Source: Kitasatospora humi | GTDB lineage: Bacteria > Actinomycetota > Actinomycetes > Streptomycetales > Streptomycetaceae | NCBI RefSeq assembly: GCF_020907985.1 | Contig: NZ_JAJJPA010000065.1 | Span: 1 to 36,004, forward strand | Reading direction: 5' to 3' | Length of the DNA: 36,004 bases | In this document: positions 1-7,171 of the stretch, one piece after another | Layout of the letters: each line of letters starts with the position of its first letter | How positions within the stretch are numbered: position 1 is the stretch's first letter | Notes under the pieces: generated by a model | What the model was told of the DNA's origin: nothing | The model's database searches: none | What the model saw: only the letters and a program-made list of their open reading frames with translations | Made by a program: the position numbers and the translations under genes

Positions 1-1
1 C

Positions 2-295
2 CTCCACACCCGGTCCGGACACGGCGGGCACGTCTGGCTGGAGATCACCCGCCGCAAGAACTGGATCCGCATCGCGGTCACGGACGACGGTTCGCCGCAG
101 AGCACGTTCAGCTTCCGATCCGCTGACGAGGTGGAGGACTTCGGCCGGGGCCTGGCAATCGTGCAGACGCTCGCGGACTACTGGGGCGCGCGCAGCGAGG
201 TCGACAACTGCCACACGGTGTGGGCCGAACTAACATTCAGCGAGCACGAAGATCGGCGGCAGCCCATGCTGAAGCCGAAAGCACGGGGTGTATAG
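2..295 (+). CDS. HATPase (anti-sigma/RsbW-type) C-terminal fragment, cut by window edge
   Basis: The reading frame is open from the first bases and stops at TAG 293-295, leaving the last 97 residues. It contains VTDDGSP, which resembles the G1 box of GHKL ATPases, and GRGLAIVQTLADYWG, which resembles the G2 box. This is the arrangement of short serine-kinase-like ATP-binding proteins of the RsbW/SpoIIAB type (HATPase_c_2), very numerous in Streptomyces. Such proteins bind ATP and usually act as anti-sigma factors or switch kinases in the cytoplasm. The N box lies outside the window, so kinase competence cannot be judged. The gene runs in the same direction as the HTH and PP2C-like genes about 150 nt downstream. 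That recalls partner-switching modules, but a functional link is only an inference. Confidence 0.8.
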   Translation, partial: LHTRSGHGGHVWLEITRRKNWIRIAVTDDGSPQSTFSFRSADEVEDFGRGLAIVQTLADYWGARSEVDNCHTVWAELTFSEHEDRRQPMLKPKARGV

Positions 296-378
296 CCCCC
301 TATACAGTCGACAGCACGAGAAACCGCCGGAGATCCGCAATGAACCCGACCACCCAGCAAACTGTCCGAACCTGCCGT

Positions 379-406
379 TTGCTGATCCTGTCTATCCCCC
401 TAGACT
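379..406 (+). promoter_or_regulatory. candidate sigma-70-type promoter for the HTH/PP2C operon
   Basis: TTGCTG (379-384) and TAGACT (401-406) are separated by 16 nt and lie about 40 nt upstream of the ATG at 445. They match the vegetative -35/-10 pattern reasonably. This is a visual call only. Confidence 0.35.
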
Positions 407-444
407 CGGCGCTGACGGGCCAGACCGAGCGAGGAGAGCAGGAC

Positions 445-1287
445 ATGGCGGGAGAGACGCAGCGGATCGCCGCCATCAAGGACCCCTTTGCGCTTCTCCG
501 GGCCGCCACCGTGCGGCTCGCCGAAGCGCAGACGGAAGTCACCGAGCTGTCCAGGCTGCGGCAGCGGGTCATCTCCGAGCTGCACGACCAGGGCATGTCC
601 TATGCCCAGATCGCCGCCGAGGCCGGACTGACCCGCGGCCGCATCCACCAGCTCAAGCAGTCCGCGCCGGCCCCCGAGGGCGCATTCCTGGGCAACGCCC
701 GCCTGATCATCGCGACCCCGCTCAAGCAGGAGGCCGGCAACGCCAGGCCGGTCCTGGCTGCTGAGGACTTCGCCGCAGCCCAGCGTCTCGGGGACCTCGC
801 CCGCTCCTACAAGCTGGACCCGACCTTCGAGCACGTGCCGGTCGGGGGCGAGATCGACCTGAACCGCGACGACATGATCGTCATCTGCGGCCCACGGCTT
901 TCCAGCCACGTCGCGGGCGTGCTCGCCCAGGACCCCTCGATCTGCTTCGAGCGGGCCGAAGACGGCCCCTGGACCCTGCGAGACAGGGAAGCGGGCGTCG
1001 CGTACCGGTCCGGGATGGACTCCACCCCGACCGCCAACTCGGACGTCGCCTACCTGGGCCGCCTGCCCCGCCCGGATGGCAAGGGCCTGATCATGGTGCT
1101 CACCGGTATCCACCCACAGGGCACCCTCGGCGTCATCCACCTCATCGTGAACGACCTCGCCGACCTCTACTCCCAGGTCGGCACCGGCCGCTTCTCGGTC
1201 CTGGTCAACGTCGAGTACAACCCCACCGACAACGAGCCCGTCAACGTGCGCCTCCTGTCGCCGTTCTACCGCCACGAGGCACACTGA
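445..1287 (+). CDS. sigma-like helix-turn-helix DNA-binding protein
   Basis: The frame is open from further upstream, but ATG 445 is preceded by GAGGAG at 431 and begins where coding-like sequence begins, giving 280 residues. Residues 51-71 (MSYAQIAAEAGLTRGRIHQL) form a helix-turn-helix like sigma region 4, preceded by an amphipathic helix at about 22-48. The remaining 200 residues, with a motif IVICGPRLSSHVAGVLAQ and a C-terminal LLSPFYRHEAH, have no domain that I can name. Homologues in Streptomyces are usually annotated as sigma-factor-like HTH proteins and are often found next to the PP2C-like gene that follows here, 4 nt downstream. The two are probably co-transcribed and translationally coupled. 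A role as a DNA-binding sensor or regulator is inferred; the target is unknown. Confidence 0.85.
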   Translation: MAGETQRIAAIKDPFALLRAATVRLAEAQTEVTELSRLRQRVISELHDQGMSYAQIAAEAGLTRGRIHQLKQSAPAPEGAFLGNARLIIATPLKQEAGNARPVLAAEDFAAAQRLGDLARSYKLDPTFEHVPVGGEIDLNRDDMIVICGPRLSSHVAGVLAQDPSICFERAEDGPWTLRDREAGVAYRSGMDSTPTANSDVAYLGRLPRPDGKGLIMVLTGIHPQGTLGVIHLIVNDLADLYSQVGTGRFSVLVNVEYNPTDNEPVNVRLLSPFYRHEAH

Positions 1288-1291
1288 GCGG

Positions 1292-2116
1292 GTGCGCATA
1301 GAGATCGCGACCGAGCCCGCCCACCCCGACCGCCCCAACGAGGATTTCGTAGCCGCCAGTCCGAACGCCGTCGTCCTGCTCGACGGCGCCGGCACCCCCG
1401 CCGGATCGGACAGCGGCTGCTCCCATGGGGTGGCGTGGTACGTCTCCCGCCTCGGCGTCAGCCTGCTGGCCGAGGCGACCAACCGGCCGGACCAGCCGCT
1501 CACCGAGTGCCTGGCGGAAGCCATCACGCAGACTGCCGAACTCCACCGCGACACCTGCGACCTCACGCACCCGGGCACGCCGTCAGCAACGGTCATCGCG
1601 ACGCGGGTCGGCGAACGGGACGTCGAGTACCTGGTCTTGGCTGACTCCACCCTCGTGCTCGAACCGGCCAGCGACCGTGAGCCGGTGGCGATCACCGATG
1701 ACCGCGAAGCCCAGGTCGGCGCGGTCCTGCGCCAGCGCATGGACGCCGAGGCCACCGGCACGCAGGCCCACGCCGCCGCCTTGCGCACCTACGTCGAGGC
1801 CATGCGCGCCCACCGCAACCAGCCCGGCGGCTTCTGGGTCGCCGCAGCCGACCCGGCGGCAGCACACGAAGCCCTCACCGGCACCACCCCACGCGCCGAC
1901 CTCGCCGGCTTCGCCCTCCTCAGCGACGGCGCCTCACGCCTGGTTGACCGCTTCACCCTCGCCGACTGGTCCCAGGCCCTCACCCTGATCCGCGACCACG
2001 GCCCGGCCGAACTGATCCGCCAGGTCCGCGTTGCCGAAAACTCCGATGCTGACGGCAAGCGCTGGCCCCGCGGCAAGGCCCACGACGACACTGCGGTCGC
2101 CACGATCACGCTGTAG
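1292..2116 (+). CDS. PP2C-like serine/threonine phosphatase domain protein
   Basis: GTG start at 1292, 4 nt after the stop of the HTH gene; 274 residues. PP2C signatures appear in order: NEDF near the N-terminus (residues 17-20), VVLLDGAGT (about 29-37), GTPSATVIA (mid), VLADST, LLSDGASRLVDRF (about 209-221) and the C-terminal KAHDDTAVATITL. The acidic residues in NED, LDGAG, SDGAS and HDDT are those that hold the metal ions in PPM phosphatases, so activity is plausible. The DGAG and SDGAS forms are shorter than the classic DGHGG, as is usual in this actinobacterial subfamily. It probably works with the HTH protein upstream in a reversible-phosphorylation switch; the substrate is unknown. Confidence 0.8.
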   Translation: MRIEIATEPAHPDRPNEDFVAASPNAVVLLDGAGTPAGSDSGCSHGVAWYVSRLGVSLLAEATNRPDQPLTECLAEAITQTAELHRDTCDLTHPGTPSATVIATRVGERDVEYLVLADSTLVLEPASDREPVAITDDREAQVGAVLRQRMDAEATGTQAHAAALRTYVEAMRAHRNQPGGFWVAAADPAAAHEALTGTTPRADLAGFALLSDGASRLVDRFTLADWSQALTLIRDHGPAELIRQVRVAENSDADGKRWPRGKAHDDTAVATITL

Positions 2117-2159
2117 TCGCAACGACTCACATCTGACGCAGTTCCACTGCCGAATTCAG

Positions 2160-2195
2160 CTCTACCAGGTCAAGGGCGCGCGCCCTGCGCGCGCC
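2160..2195 (+). terminator. conserved leader plus GC hairpin (repeat copy a), probable terminator
   Basis: The leader CTCTACCAGGTCAAGG (from 2160) runs into the hairpin GGCGCGCG-CCCTG-CGCGCGCC (2175-2195, 8 perfect pairs). It begins 44 nt after the PP2C-like stop codon. The same leader plus a different but equally perfect hairpin occurs at 4637, 23660 and 32081. A terminator or 3'-processing role fits its place; no U-tract is present, which is normal for Streptomyces. Confidence 0.55.
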
Positions 2196-2482
2196 GCTGC
2201 CCCGCCCGCGGCGGCCGACGCCGGGCGTGCGGGCTGGCGCCCGGTCCCGGCGCGACCGCCAGGACGGGGCACCGCGGTGGCTCCGCGGTTTTAGCCACCT
2301 GCCCGGACCGGAACCCGCCCGAGCAAGACCGGGGAGCCACTCGGCCAAATTGCGGTCAGGCCCAAAGCCCTCAGCGAGTCGCAGCAGCCTACGGCCCCTC
2401 CGATCACGCTCGGCCCAGAGCAGACAGGACACCGGCCAGAACTGCTCCACCGCCTACGCCTCTGGCATCCGGCGCAGCGGGT
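2196..2482. other. non-coding gap between convergent genes
   Basis: No convincing gene. It contains a second inverted repeat, GGTGGCT...AGCCACC (2276-2299, 7 pairs, 10-nt loop), flanked by CCGCGG palindromes. G+C content falls visibly toward the DUF262 gene end. Short open frames on both strands have no codon bias or recognisable motif. Confidence 0.5.
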
Positions 2483-4276
2483 TCAGCTGAATATCTTCGC
2501 CAAAGCAGCCACTCGCTTGACATCCGTGACTTCGTCGGTCGATGACCCGTTCCGCACAAACACGCGATCCTGGAAGTAGGAAAGATCATCTTGCCCTGGA
2601 ATCAAAAGACGTATTACGGACAAACCCCGATAGTCAATGGTGTCAATATTTGAAAGGATCTGAGTCGCGAGCGGCTCACTGAGACGTTGCTGCGAAATCT
2701 TGCTGACGAAACGCCGGACATACTGATCCAGAGACATCCCCAGGAGGGTCGCTTCTCGATCAATTCCAACGACGTGATGCGGGGGGATTGGCGCGGTGGT
2801 GATGCCGTCAAGTTCCCTAATTCTTGCAGCAGTCGAATCGTTATCAGCAACGCCTATGTATAGGTAGCCGTCGACTCCGGGCTTCATATTCGCGATTCCG
2901 CAGATGGTTTCAGCCAGGGCAGCATAGATGCCGTCTTCCCATGGGCGAGTTCCGTCCAGTCGAAGAAGACCCTGCTTGAATTCATACCTACCTGTTTCGA
3001 TCTTCGATCGACGCAAAGCATTCTCGAAGTCAAGAGCAAGCCCCGGGCCGTGCCCAAAAACCGGGGGGACCTTTGATACGAAGTACCTCTGGATCAACCC
3101 CGTAACAGTGTCAATATTAGACACGCGCTCTTCGGTCGAGGTGTAGTGTCGCGCACTAGTCAGGCGTGTTGCAACGTCTCGAAGCGACGAGATGATTGCA
3201 GTGTAGTCAGAGGGTGATTTCTGCTGCCTGACTACCAAGTCGAAGAAAGACATGAATATGGCATAAAACGGAGTTCGAATGGGATTTGTGCCGGCGGGAC
3301 GTACCAGGTTCCTCAATCCATTCTGAGTAGCGAGATGGCTATCGATCACCTCAAATAGAACGGAAAATGTCGACTTGATTTCCGCCTCGAGCCTTTTGGT
3401 GCCATAGGCGGCAAGCGCTTGTTCGAGAGCCTTGTGCTCAGTGCTTTCTACATTGTAGATCTCATCGAAAGCCTCCTTGCTGGCTGGGAATGGCGAGTTT
3501 CGAAGGATGGAGGCTGCAATGTCGGCCACCATTTGTTCGTCGTCGCCCTCGCGAAGCTGTTTCACATTGAGAATCCCGTGCCTTACCCACGGAGTTTCCA
3601 GTGCTCGAACTCCGTACTGCTGACGCTCCCTGTTCGATTCGATAGAGATGCTTGGCATTTCATGCAGCAGCAAAATGTCATCTGAGACATCGCCTCGGAG
3701 ATTGCTTGCGATTGATCTCACTACCTCGGAGAACGGGTTGATCATTCCGGCCTGACGCTTCTCCTGTGCGCTCAGCTGTCGCCCGTTGGAGTTAATGCGG
3801 CTAAATACCTCGGTGATTTGCCCTTCGGTCTGTGTTGGGAAGATCGTGACCGCGAGCTGATAGTCGAGAAGATTTGCACACTTCTCGGCGGGCAGAAGCG
3901 GGGCCGTCATGGTGGTCTCGAAGTGCCCCGCCTCGGCAGCTTGTCGGGCGCGAGCGCTTTGGCTCAAATCAAAATAGGTGCCATCGTATTCGAACTTTTG
4001 CTCAATGAATGAAAAGATTGCATCGAGGCGTTGCATTCCGTCGATAATCTCATATTTTCCAGAGCCGTGAATTTCGGGGCGCTCGGCAAGGAGGATCAAC
4101 GGAATGGGGTAGCCGTCAAGGATGCTGTCGATAAGGAGCTGCTTTTCATTGACTGACCACACCAGCTTTCGCTGGTACCTGCGATTAACCAGCAACGCGT
4201 CGTCGCGGAAAAGTCGGTATGCCTCTTGCACGCTCATGCCTCGCGGAGTAATGGAGACGTGCGGTTCGCTAGTCAA
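2483..4276 (-). CDS. DUF262 (GmrS/GmrD N-terminal-like) fused to AlbA_2 domain, putative defence protein
   Basis: A DUF262 domain fills the N-terminal part: NRRYQRKLVW (31-40), a DGMQR signature (79-83; the family consensus is DGQQR) and FSRINSNGRQLSAQEKR (158-174). DUF262 has a ParB/Srx-like NTPase fold and forms the N-terminal half of GmrSD type IV restriction enzymes. The C-terminal 170 residues carry an AlbA_2 (Schlafen AAA_4-related) domain: YEFKQGLLRL, then GYLYIGVADND. No HNH (DUF1524) domain is visible. I prefer the TTG at 4276 (597 residues), because GGGGG lies 5-9 nt upstream and the product opens directly into the conserved SITPRGMSVQEAYRLF. An ATG at 4387 and a TTG at 4444 are in frame, but the extra residues look non-coding. 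Base composition is clearly lower in G+C than the neighbours, suggesting horizontal gain. Anti-phage function is inferred from the families only. Confidence 0.82.
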   Translation of the reverse strand: MTSEPHVSITPRGMSVQEAYRLFRDDALLVNRRYQRKLVWSVNEKQLLIDSILDGYPIPLILLAERPEIHGSGKYEIIDGMQRLDAIFSFIEQKFEYDGTYFDLSQSARARQAAEAGHFETTMTAPLLPAEKCANLLDYQLAVTIFPTQTEGQITEVFSRINSNGRQLSAQEKRQAGMINPFSEVVRSIASNLRGDVSDDILLLHEMPSISIESNRERQQYGVRALETPWVRHGILNVKQLREGDDEQMVADIAASILRNSPFPASKEAFDEIYNVESTEHKALEQALAAYGTKRLEAEIKSTFSVLFEVIDSHLATQNGLRNLVRPAGTNPIRTPFYAIFMSFFDLVVRQQKSPSDYTAIISSLRDVATRLTSARHYTSTEERVSNIDTVTGLIQRYFVSKVPPVFGHGPGLALDFENALRRSKIETGRYEFKQGLLRLDGTRPWEDGIYAALAETICGIANMKPGVDGYLYIGVADNDSTAARIRELDGITTAPIPPHHVVGIDREATLLGMSLDQYVRRFVSKISQQRLSEPLATQILSNIDTIDYRGLSVIRLLIPGQDDLSYFQDRVFVRNGSSTDEVTDVKRVAALAKIFS

Positions 4277-5116
4277 GGCTGCCCCCGGTGGTCTTAGGCG
4301 TTGGGGCAGCAGTCTGGCATGTGGAGGCTGCTCAGGTCTCGCGTTTGTATAGAAAGCCAGGCGAGAGTTTTGGATAGGGTGCGTCATGTCATGCGCCGGT
4401 CGATATGCCAGCCTTGGGCTGGATTGGGCTCTGCTGTCAGGCAACCACGTTGGCGCTATCGGCAGTCAGTGCCCACCGCGCCGGACTAGACGGCCGTGGG
4501 TGGTAAGCGCAAGATCGATGACTGGACAGCAGGCACGTACGATGAGTCACCGGTCATGCCAGCGCAACGGCGGGTGGCAACCGCCAAGGTGGCCAGCCGG
4601 GGCAGTGGCAAGGCAGCGAAGGTGCGTAAATACCTTCTCTACGGGTTCAAGGCGCGGCGCACAGCGCCGCGCGGCCCCGCCAGGCCGGGCCGCCGCCACC
4701 CCTGTCTTCGCCCCGCTCCGGCGCCCGTCCGGCGGTGCCGCGTGTGCGGCAGAGAGAAGCCGATATGGCTCCGCCGGGCCCTCTCTCGGAGGAGACCAGG
4801 GGCAGGCGCATGGGTGCACCATCGATGGGGTGATCGTGGTGGGTCGCGGGACGGCCCCCTCCCCGACCGGACACCCAAGGGCGTACCCGGAACCTCCAGG
4901 GGCCGCCAAGGCCAAGCGCAAGCGTCACGACGTGAGCCTTGGCGGCCCCTGGAGAACCCGGGTGCGGCGAAGCTGCCCGATCGAGGAGGGAACCACCCCG
5001 CTCAGCCCGGAGTCTGCCGGCGGCCCGACTTGCTGCCCTTGATCACGCCCAACACCAGACTGGGTAGAGCACAGGCCAAAACCGCTCACCGCCCCCGGAA
5101 GCGCGCTCGGATCGTC
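4277..5116. other. 840-nt non-coding region holding a structured repeat element
   Basis: Long open frames exist on both strands (for example 4496-5278 on the plus strand), but they overlap one another, are rich in R/P/G, and are interrupted or reframed in the homologous copy near 32080-32480. The stretch is best read as non-coding. 4637-5010 is a conserved element, described separately. 4277-4630 contains the upstream region of the DUF262 gene; no clear promoter was seen. Confidence 0.6.
4637..5010 (+). ncRNA. structured non-coding element, copy b
   Basis: It starts with the leader CTCTACGGGTTCAAGGCG (4637-4654) and the hairpin CGCGGCGC-ACA-GCGCCGCG (4653-4671). It later contains a 19-bp perfect stem, 4894-4912 with 4936-4954 (core GGGGCCGCCAAGGC / GCCTTGGCGGCCCC), around the loop CAAGCGCAAGCGTCACGACGTGA-type sequence. 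It ends with a conserved GGCGAAGCTGCCCGA stretch. The copy at 32081-32470 keeps the order of these blocks and replaces one A-T pair of the long stem by G-C. Whether it works as RNA or as DNA (an origin, a recombination site) is not known. Confidence 0.5.
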
Positions 5117-5761
5117 TCAGCCCAGCAGGACAGTCGCTACGACACCCAGGACAGTCCCGATCAGGGCGCTGATAAGTGCCCAGGTCAGTTGAGGGCGCCA
5201 GCCTTGGCCAGCTCGGAGTTCTTCGATGAGCTGAGTCTGTTTGGCGATGATCTCCGAGAATCGCTGCATCTCGGCTAGGACTGCCGGCTCTGACGGCACT
5301 ACCTCAGCACTGCGAAAAATGGTGGAAGCATCTGCTGGCACAGTGAAGGTGCCGGTCCGGACGTAGACTTGCCCATCTGTGTGCGCAAGCACGCCGCGGA
5401 TCGGCTCGATTCGAACTGCAAGGATCGACCGCCCATCGACCTCGAAAGCTCGCACGTTGAGCACGGGTTCCGGGTCGATCATTTGCGCAGCTTGAATCAC
5501 GGCACGTTCGGTACGTGCGGCATCGACGCCGATGACCCGACCGGTTCCGGAGGTTCCGTCCTTACCTACACCGAACAGCACGGTGCCGCCGGTGGAGTTC
5601 GCAAAGCCAGCTATGAGCCGGGCCAGCTGGCGCCTCGGAGGGGCGGAGAGCTTGAACTCCACCATCTGGCTCTCGGGTTGGGACACAGCAGCGAGGACGT
5701 CCTCAAGTACCAAGGTCACATTTGGCGATGGTAGACCCGAATCGTGCACGCTGACCCCCAT
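5117..5761 (-). CDS. AlbA_2 domain protein with C-terminal membrane anchor
   Basis: 214 residues; ATG at 5761 with GAGGTGA just upstream. Residues about 25-140 form an AlbA_2 domain: ESQMVEFKLSAPPRRQLARL, then IAGFANSTGGTVLFGVGKDG (the usual AN-GG-hydrophobic-GV-D pattern), and EPIRGVLAHTDGQVYVRTGT, close to the conserved ending of the family. A short helix (VLAEMQRFSEIIAKQTQLIEELRAG) leads to one transmembrane segment, LTWALISALIGTVLGVVATVLLG, at the extreme C-terminus. The domain would therefore face the cytoplasm as a tail-anchored protein. AlbA_2 proteins are often annotated as ATP-binding or as putative DNA-binding regulators; biochemical function is largely unknown. It is notable that the DUF262 fusion protein nearby carries the same domain type. 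Confidence 0.78.
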   Translation of the reverse strand: MGVSVHDSGLPSPNVTLVLEDVLAAVSQPESQMVEFKLSAPPRRQLARLIAGFANSTGGTVLFGVGKDGTSGTGRVIGVDAARTERAVIQAAQMIDPEPVLNVRAFEVDGRSILAVRIEPIRGVLAHTDGQVYVRTGTFTVPADASTIFRSAEVVPSEPAVLAEMQRFSEIIAKQTQLIEELRAGQGWRPQLTWALISALIGTVLGVVATVLLG

Positions 5762-5893
5762 TCACCTCATCCTGCTCGGAGGGCCGTCCCACTGTGCACC
5801 ACCAGTGCCCGAGTGAGGGGCATGCTGCTGGGGAACCAGTTGGTACAGGGCGCCGGTCAACCTCTCAATCACCCGCGCGGTACCGTGCGGGCC

Positions 5894-6112
5894 ATGGCAG
5901 CCGATGACCAGTGGCCCGTTTGTCCGGAATGCAGGGAGCCCATGGAAGGTGTCGGGCTCGTTTTGTCGCGCCGGGAAGGCGACGGCAAGCGGACCTGCCG
6001 GGCGGCATGGCGGTGCGGTAACCGTCACATTTGGTGGCAGTGGGCCGACCGTCCGCACGAGCCGCTGGAGTTGTGCCCGATGCCAGAGCTGTTCAACGGC
6101 AACGCCCGATAG
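5894..6112 (+). CDS. small zinc-ribbon-like protein
   Basis: 72 residues from ATG 5894. The frame is open further upstream, but coding character starts here. CPEC near residue 9 and a later pair of cysteines (TCRAAWRCGNRH) suggest a zinc ribbon; CP recurs near the end. The order C-x2-C ... C-x6-C with W-rich IWWQWADRP resembles small uncharacterised Streptomyces proteins. No strong ribosome binding site is visible, so the start is not certain. Function unknown. Confidence 0.6.
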   Translation: MAADDQWPVCPECREPMEGVGLVLSRREGDGKRTCRAAWRCGNRHIWWQWADRPHEPLELCPMPELFNGNAR

Positions 6113-6308
6113 ACCCCCACCCTGGCCCGGCTCGAACACGGCTGGCCCCCTCCACAACGAACCGGCACGTAGGGGTCTTGCACCGGTCGACGCAGGGCGG
6201 CAGCAGCGTATACGCCGTGCCACAGCTGTGCCACATCGGGCGGTACGTGACGGTCAGTCGAGGGCACTGGCGGGCTGCCGACGGGCTCCGGTGCAGGTGG
6301 GGCAGGGC

Positions 6309-6669
6309 GCAGGTCAGAGCGGGTGCCGCACGCCAAGCCTTACAAAGCAGATGTCGGCGGTTCGAAACCGTCCGCGCCCACCCAAAACGGACATAATTTC
6401 AGGTCGAAGCGGACAAATTGGGCGTGTATGCTGCGCTCTCGCGCTTCCGGGATCCCTGGGCGCTGCCTTGTATCACCGCAGGTCAGAGGCGGTTTGCGCT
6501 CTTGGTGACATCTGCTTCGCGGAAGCGGCACTCAGTCTCATCTCAAGGCTCGCGCGGGAGAAATAGCAGGTCAGAGGGTGCCCTTGGGTGGATTGGCCGC
6601 CCTGCGTGACATCTGCTCACGCGGAACTGGAGTCATCCGTTTGGCTCTACGTAAAGTCGCAGGTCAGAG
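6309..6669 (+). repeat. four direct repeats GCAGGTCAGAG with paired GTGACATCTGCT
   Basis: GCAGGTCAGAG occurs at 6309, 6478, 6566 and 6659. After the second and third copies, GTGACATCTGCT follows at 6505 and 6606, each leading into a GCGGAA-type hairpin arm. The GACATCTGC part is the reverse complement of GCAGATGTC in the tRNA fragment at 6347-6355. Between the repeats there is no gene-like sequence. They may be leftovers of repeated integration at the tRNA sequence, or recombinase or regulator sites. Confidence 0.55.
6337..6382 (+). tRNA. 3' half of a tRNA (truncated), likely attachment-site remnant
   Basis: The T arm GGCGGTTCGAAACCGTC, the 3' acceptor strand CGCGCCC and the ACC end are intact. 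The upstream CTTACAAAGCAG reads as the 3' side of an anticodon arm; with CTTACAA as loop the anticodon would be UAC (Val), but without the 5' half this is tentative. No D arm or 5' acceptor strand is present. A 3' tRNA fragment of this size is the usual footprint of tyrosine-recombinase elements that insert into tRNA genes. Confidence 0.65.
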
Positions 6670-6778
6670 CGGGTGGGGCGAGAGGTGCGACGACCTCCGG
6701 AACACATTCAGCACACACGGCAGACGATCACCTCAATGCCGTGAGCTGTAGGAAGTCCGCGTGCGGCTGTTGGTGCTT

Positions 6779-7066
6779 GGCGCCGCGACCCCCTGGCACC
6801 CGCGTCGCCGAGCGCACCGGCGAAGACAGCCTCGCTAGGTCCTCGCTCGGCGCATTGGCGACCACTATGGCAACCAGGCCTCGGATATTGCCGGACGGCA
6901 GACTCTCGGCACCGAGACCGAGCTGGGGGTGGCCGCACCCTCGCCTGGACTCTGCGCCGGCTGCACCTCGGAGAGCACCCTCTCCGAGGTGGAGCTGGTG
7001 CAGTGCTGCCCGAGCTGCTCCAGCACGTTCATCAGCAAGCGCTCGCAGGGCGGCGGAGAGCATTAG
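6779..7066 (+). pseudogene. frameshifted gene remnant with zinc-ribbon-like C-terminus
   Basis: Two high-GC3 open segments abut in different frames. PPGTRVAERTGEDSLAR (to about 6839) is followed, after a one-base shift near 6836-6841, by VLARRIGDHYGNQASDIAGR...LCAGC...VQCCPSC...KRSQGGGEH, ending at TAG 7064-7066. Read together they give a continuous protein. The second segment has no start codon of its own. Four cysteines in C-x2-C and CC-x2-C pairs suggest a small zinc ribbon. The 5' end runs into the repeat region and is missing. A sequencing error cannot be excluded. Confidence 0.45.
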
Positions 7067-7121
7067 GCAGGAGATTCGCAGGCTTTCAATTACGTCCTCT
7101 GCGCCGGGTCGGAACCCGGGC

Positions 7122-7146
7122 GGGCCGACCGATTGACGGTCGGCCC
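7122..7146. terminator. bidirectional terminator hairpin
   Basis: GGGCCGACCG-ATTGA-CGGTCGGCCC, a perfect 10-bp stem with a 5-nt loop. It lies 25 nt after the stop codon of the minus-strand lectin gene, between convergent reading frames. Confidence 0.75.
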
Positions 7147-7171
7147 ACCGGGGCCTTGGCGTGCCGCTGGT

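Noticed and set aside
400..1788. 462-codon minus-strand open frame opposite the HTH/PP2C operon
   Set aside because: Antisense shadow of two well-supported genes, with no recognisable motif.
4496..5278. 260-codon open frame on the plus strand over the structured element
   Set aside because: Arg/Pro/Gly-rich, overlaps competing frames and the AlbA_2 gene on the other strand, and the frame is not kept in the second copy of the element at 32081-32470.
6309..6669. CRISPR-like spacing of the GCAGGTCAGAG repeats
   Set aside because: Repeats are only 11 nt, spacing is irregular (169, 88, 93 nt) and there are no cas genes.
6588..7136. 182-codon plus-strand open frame
   Set aside because: The frame runs through repeats and keeps no codon bias beyond the short segment counted in the pseudogene; the better-conserved 3' part is in another frame.
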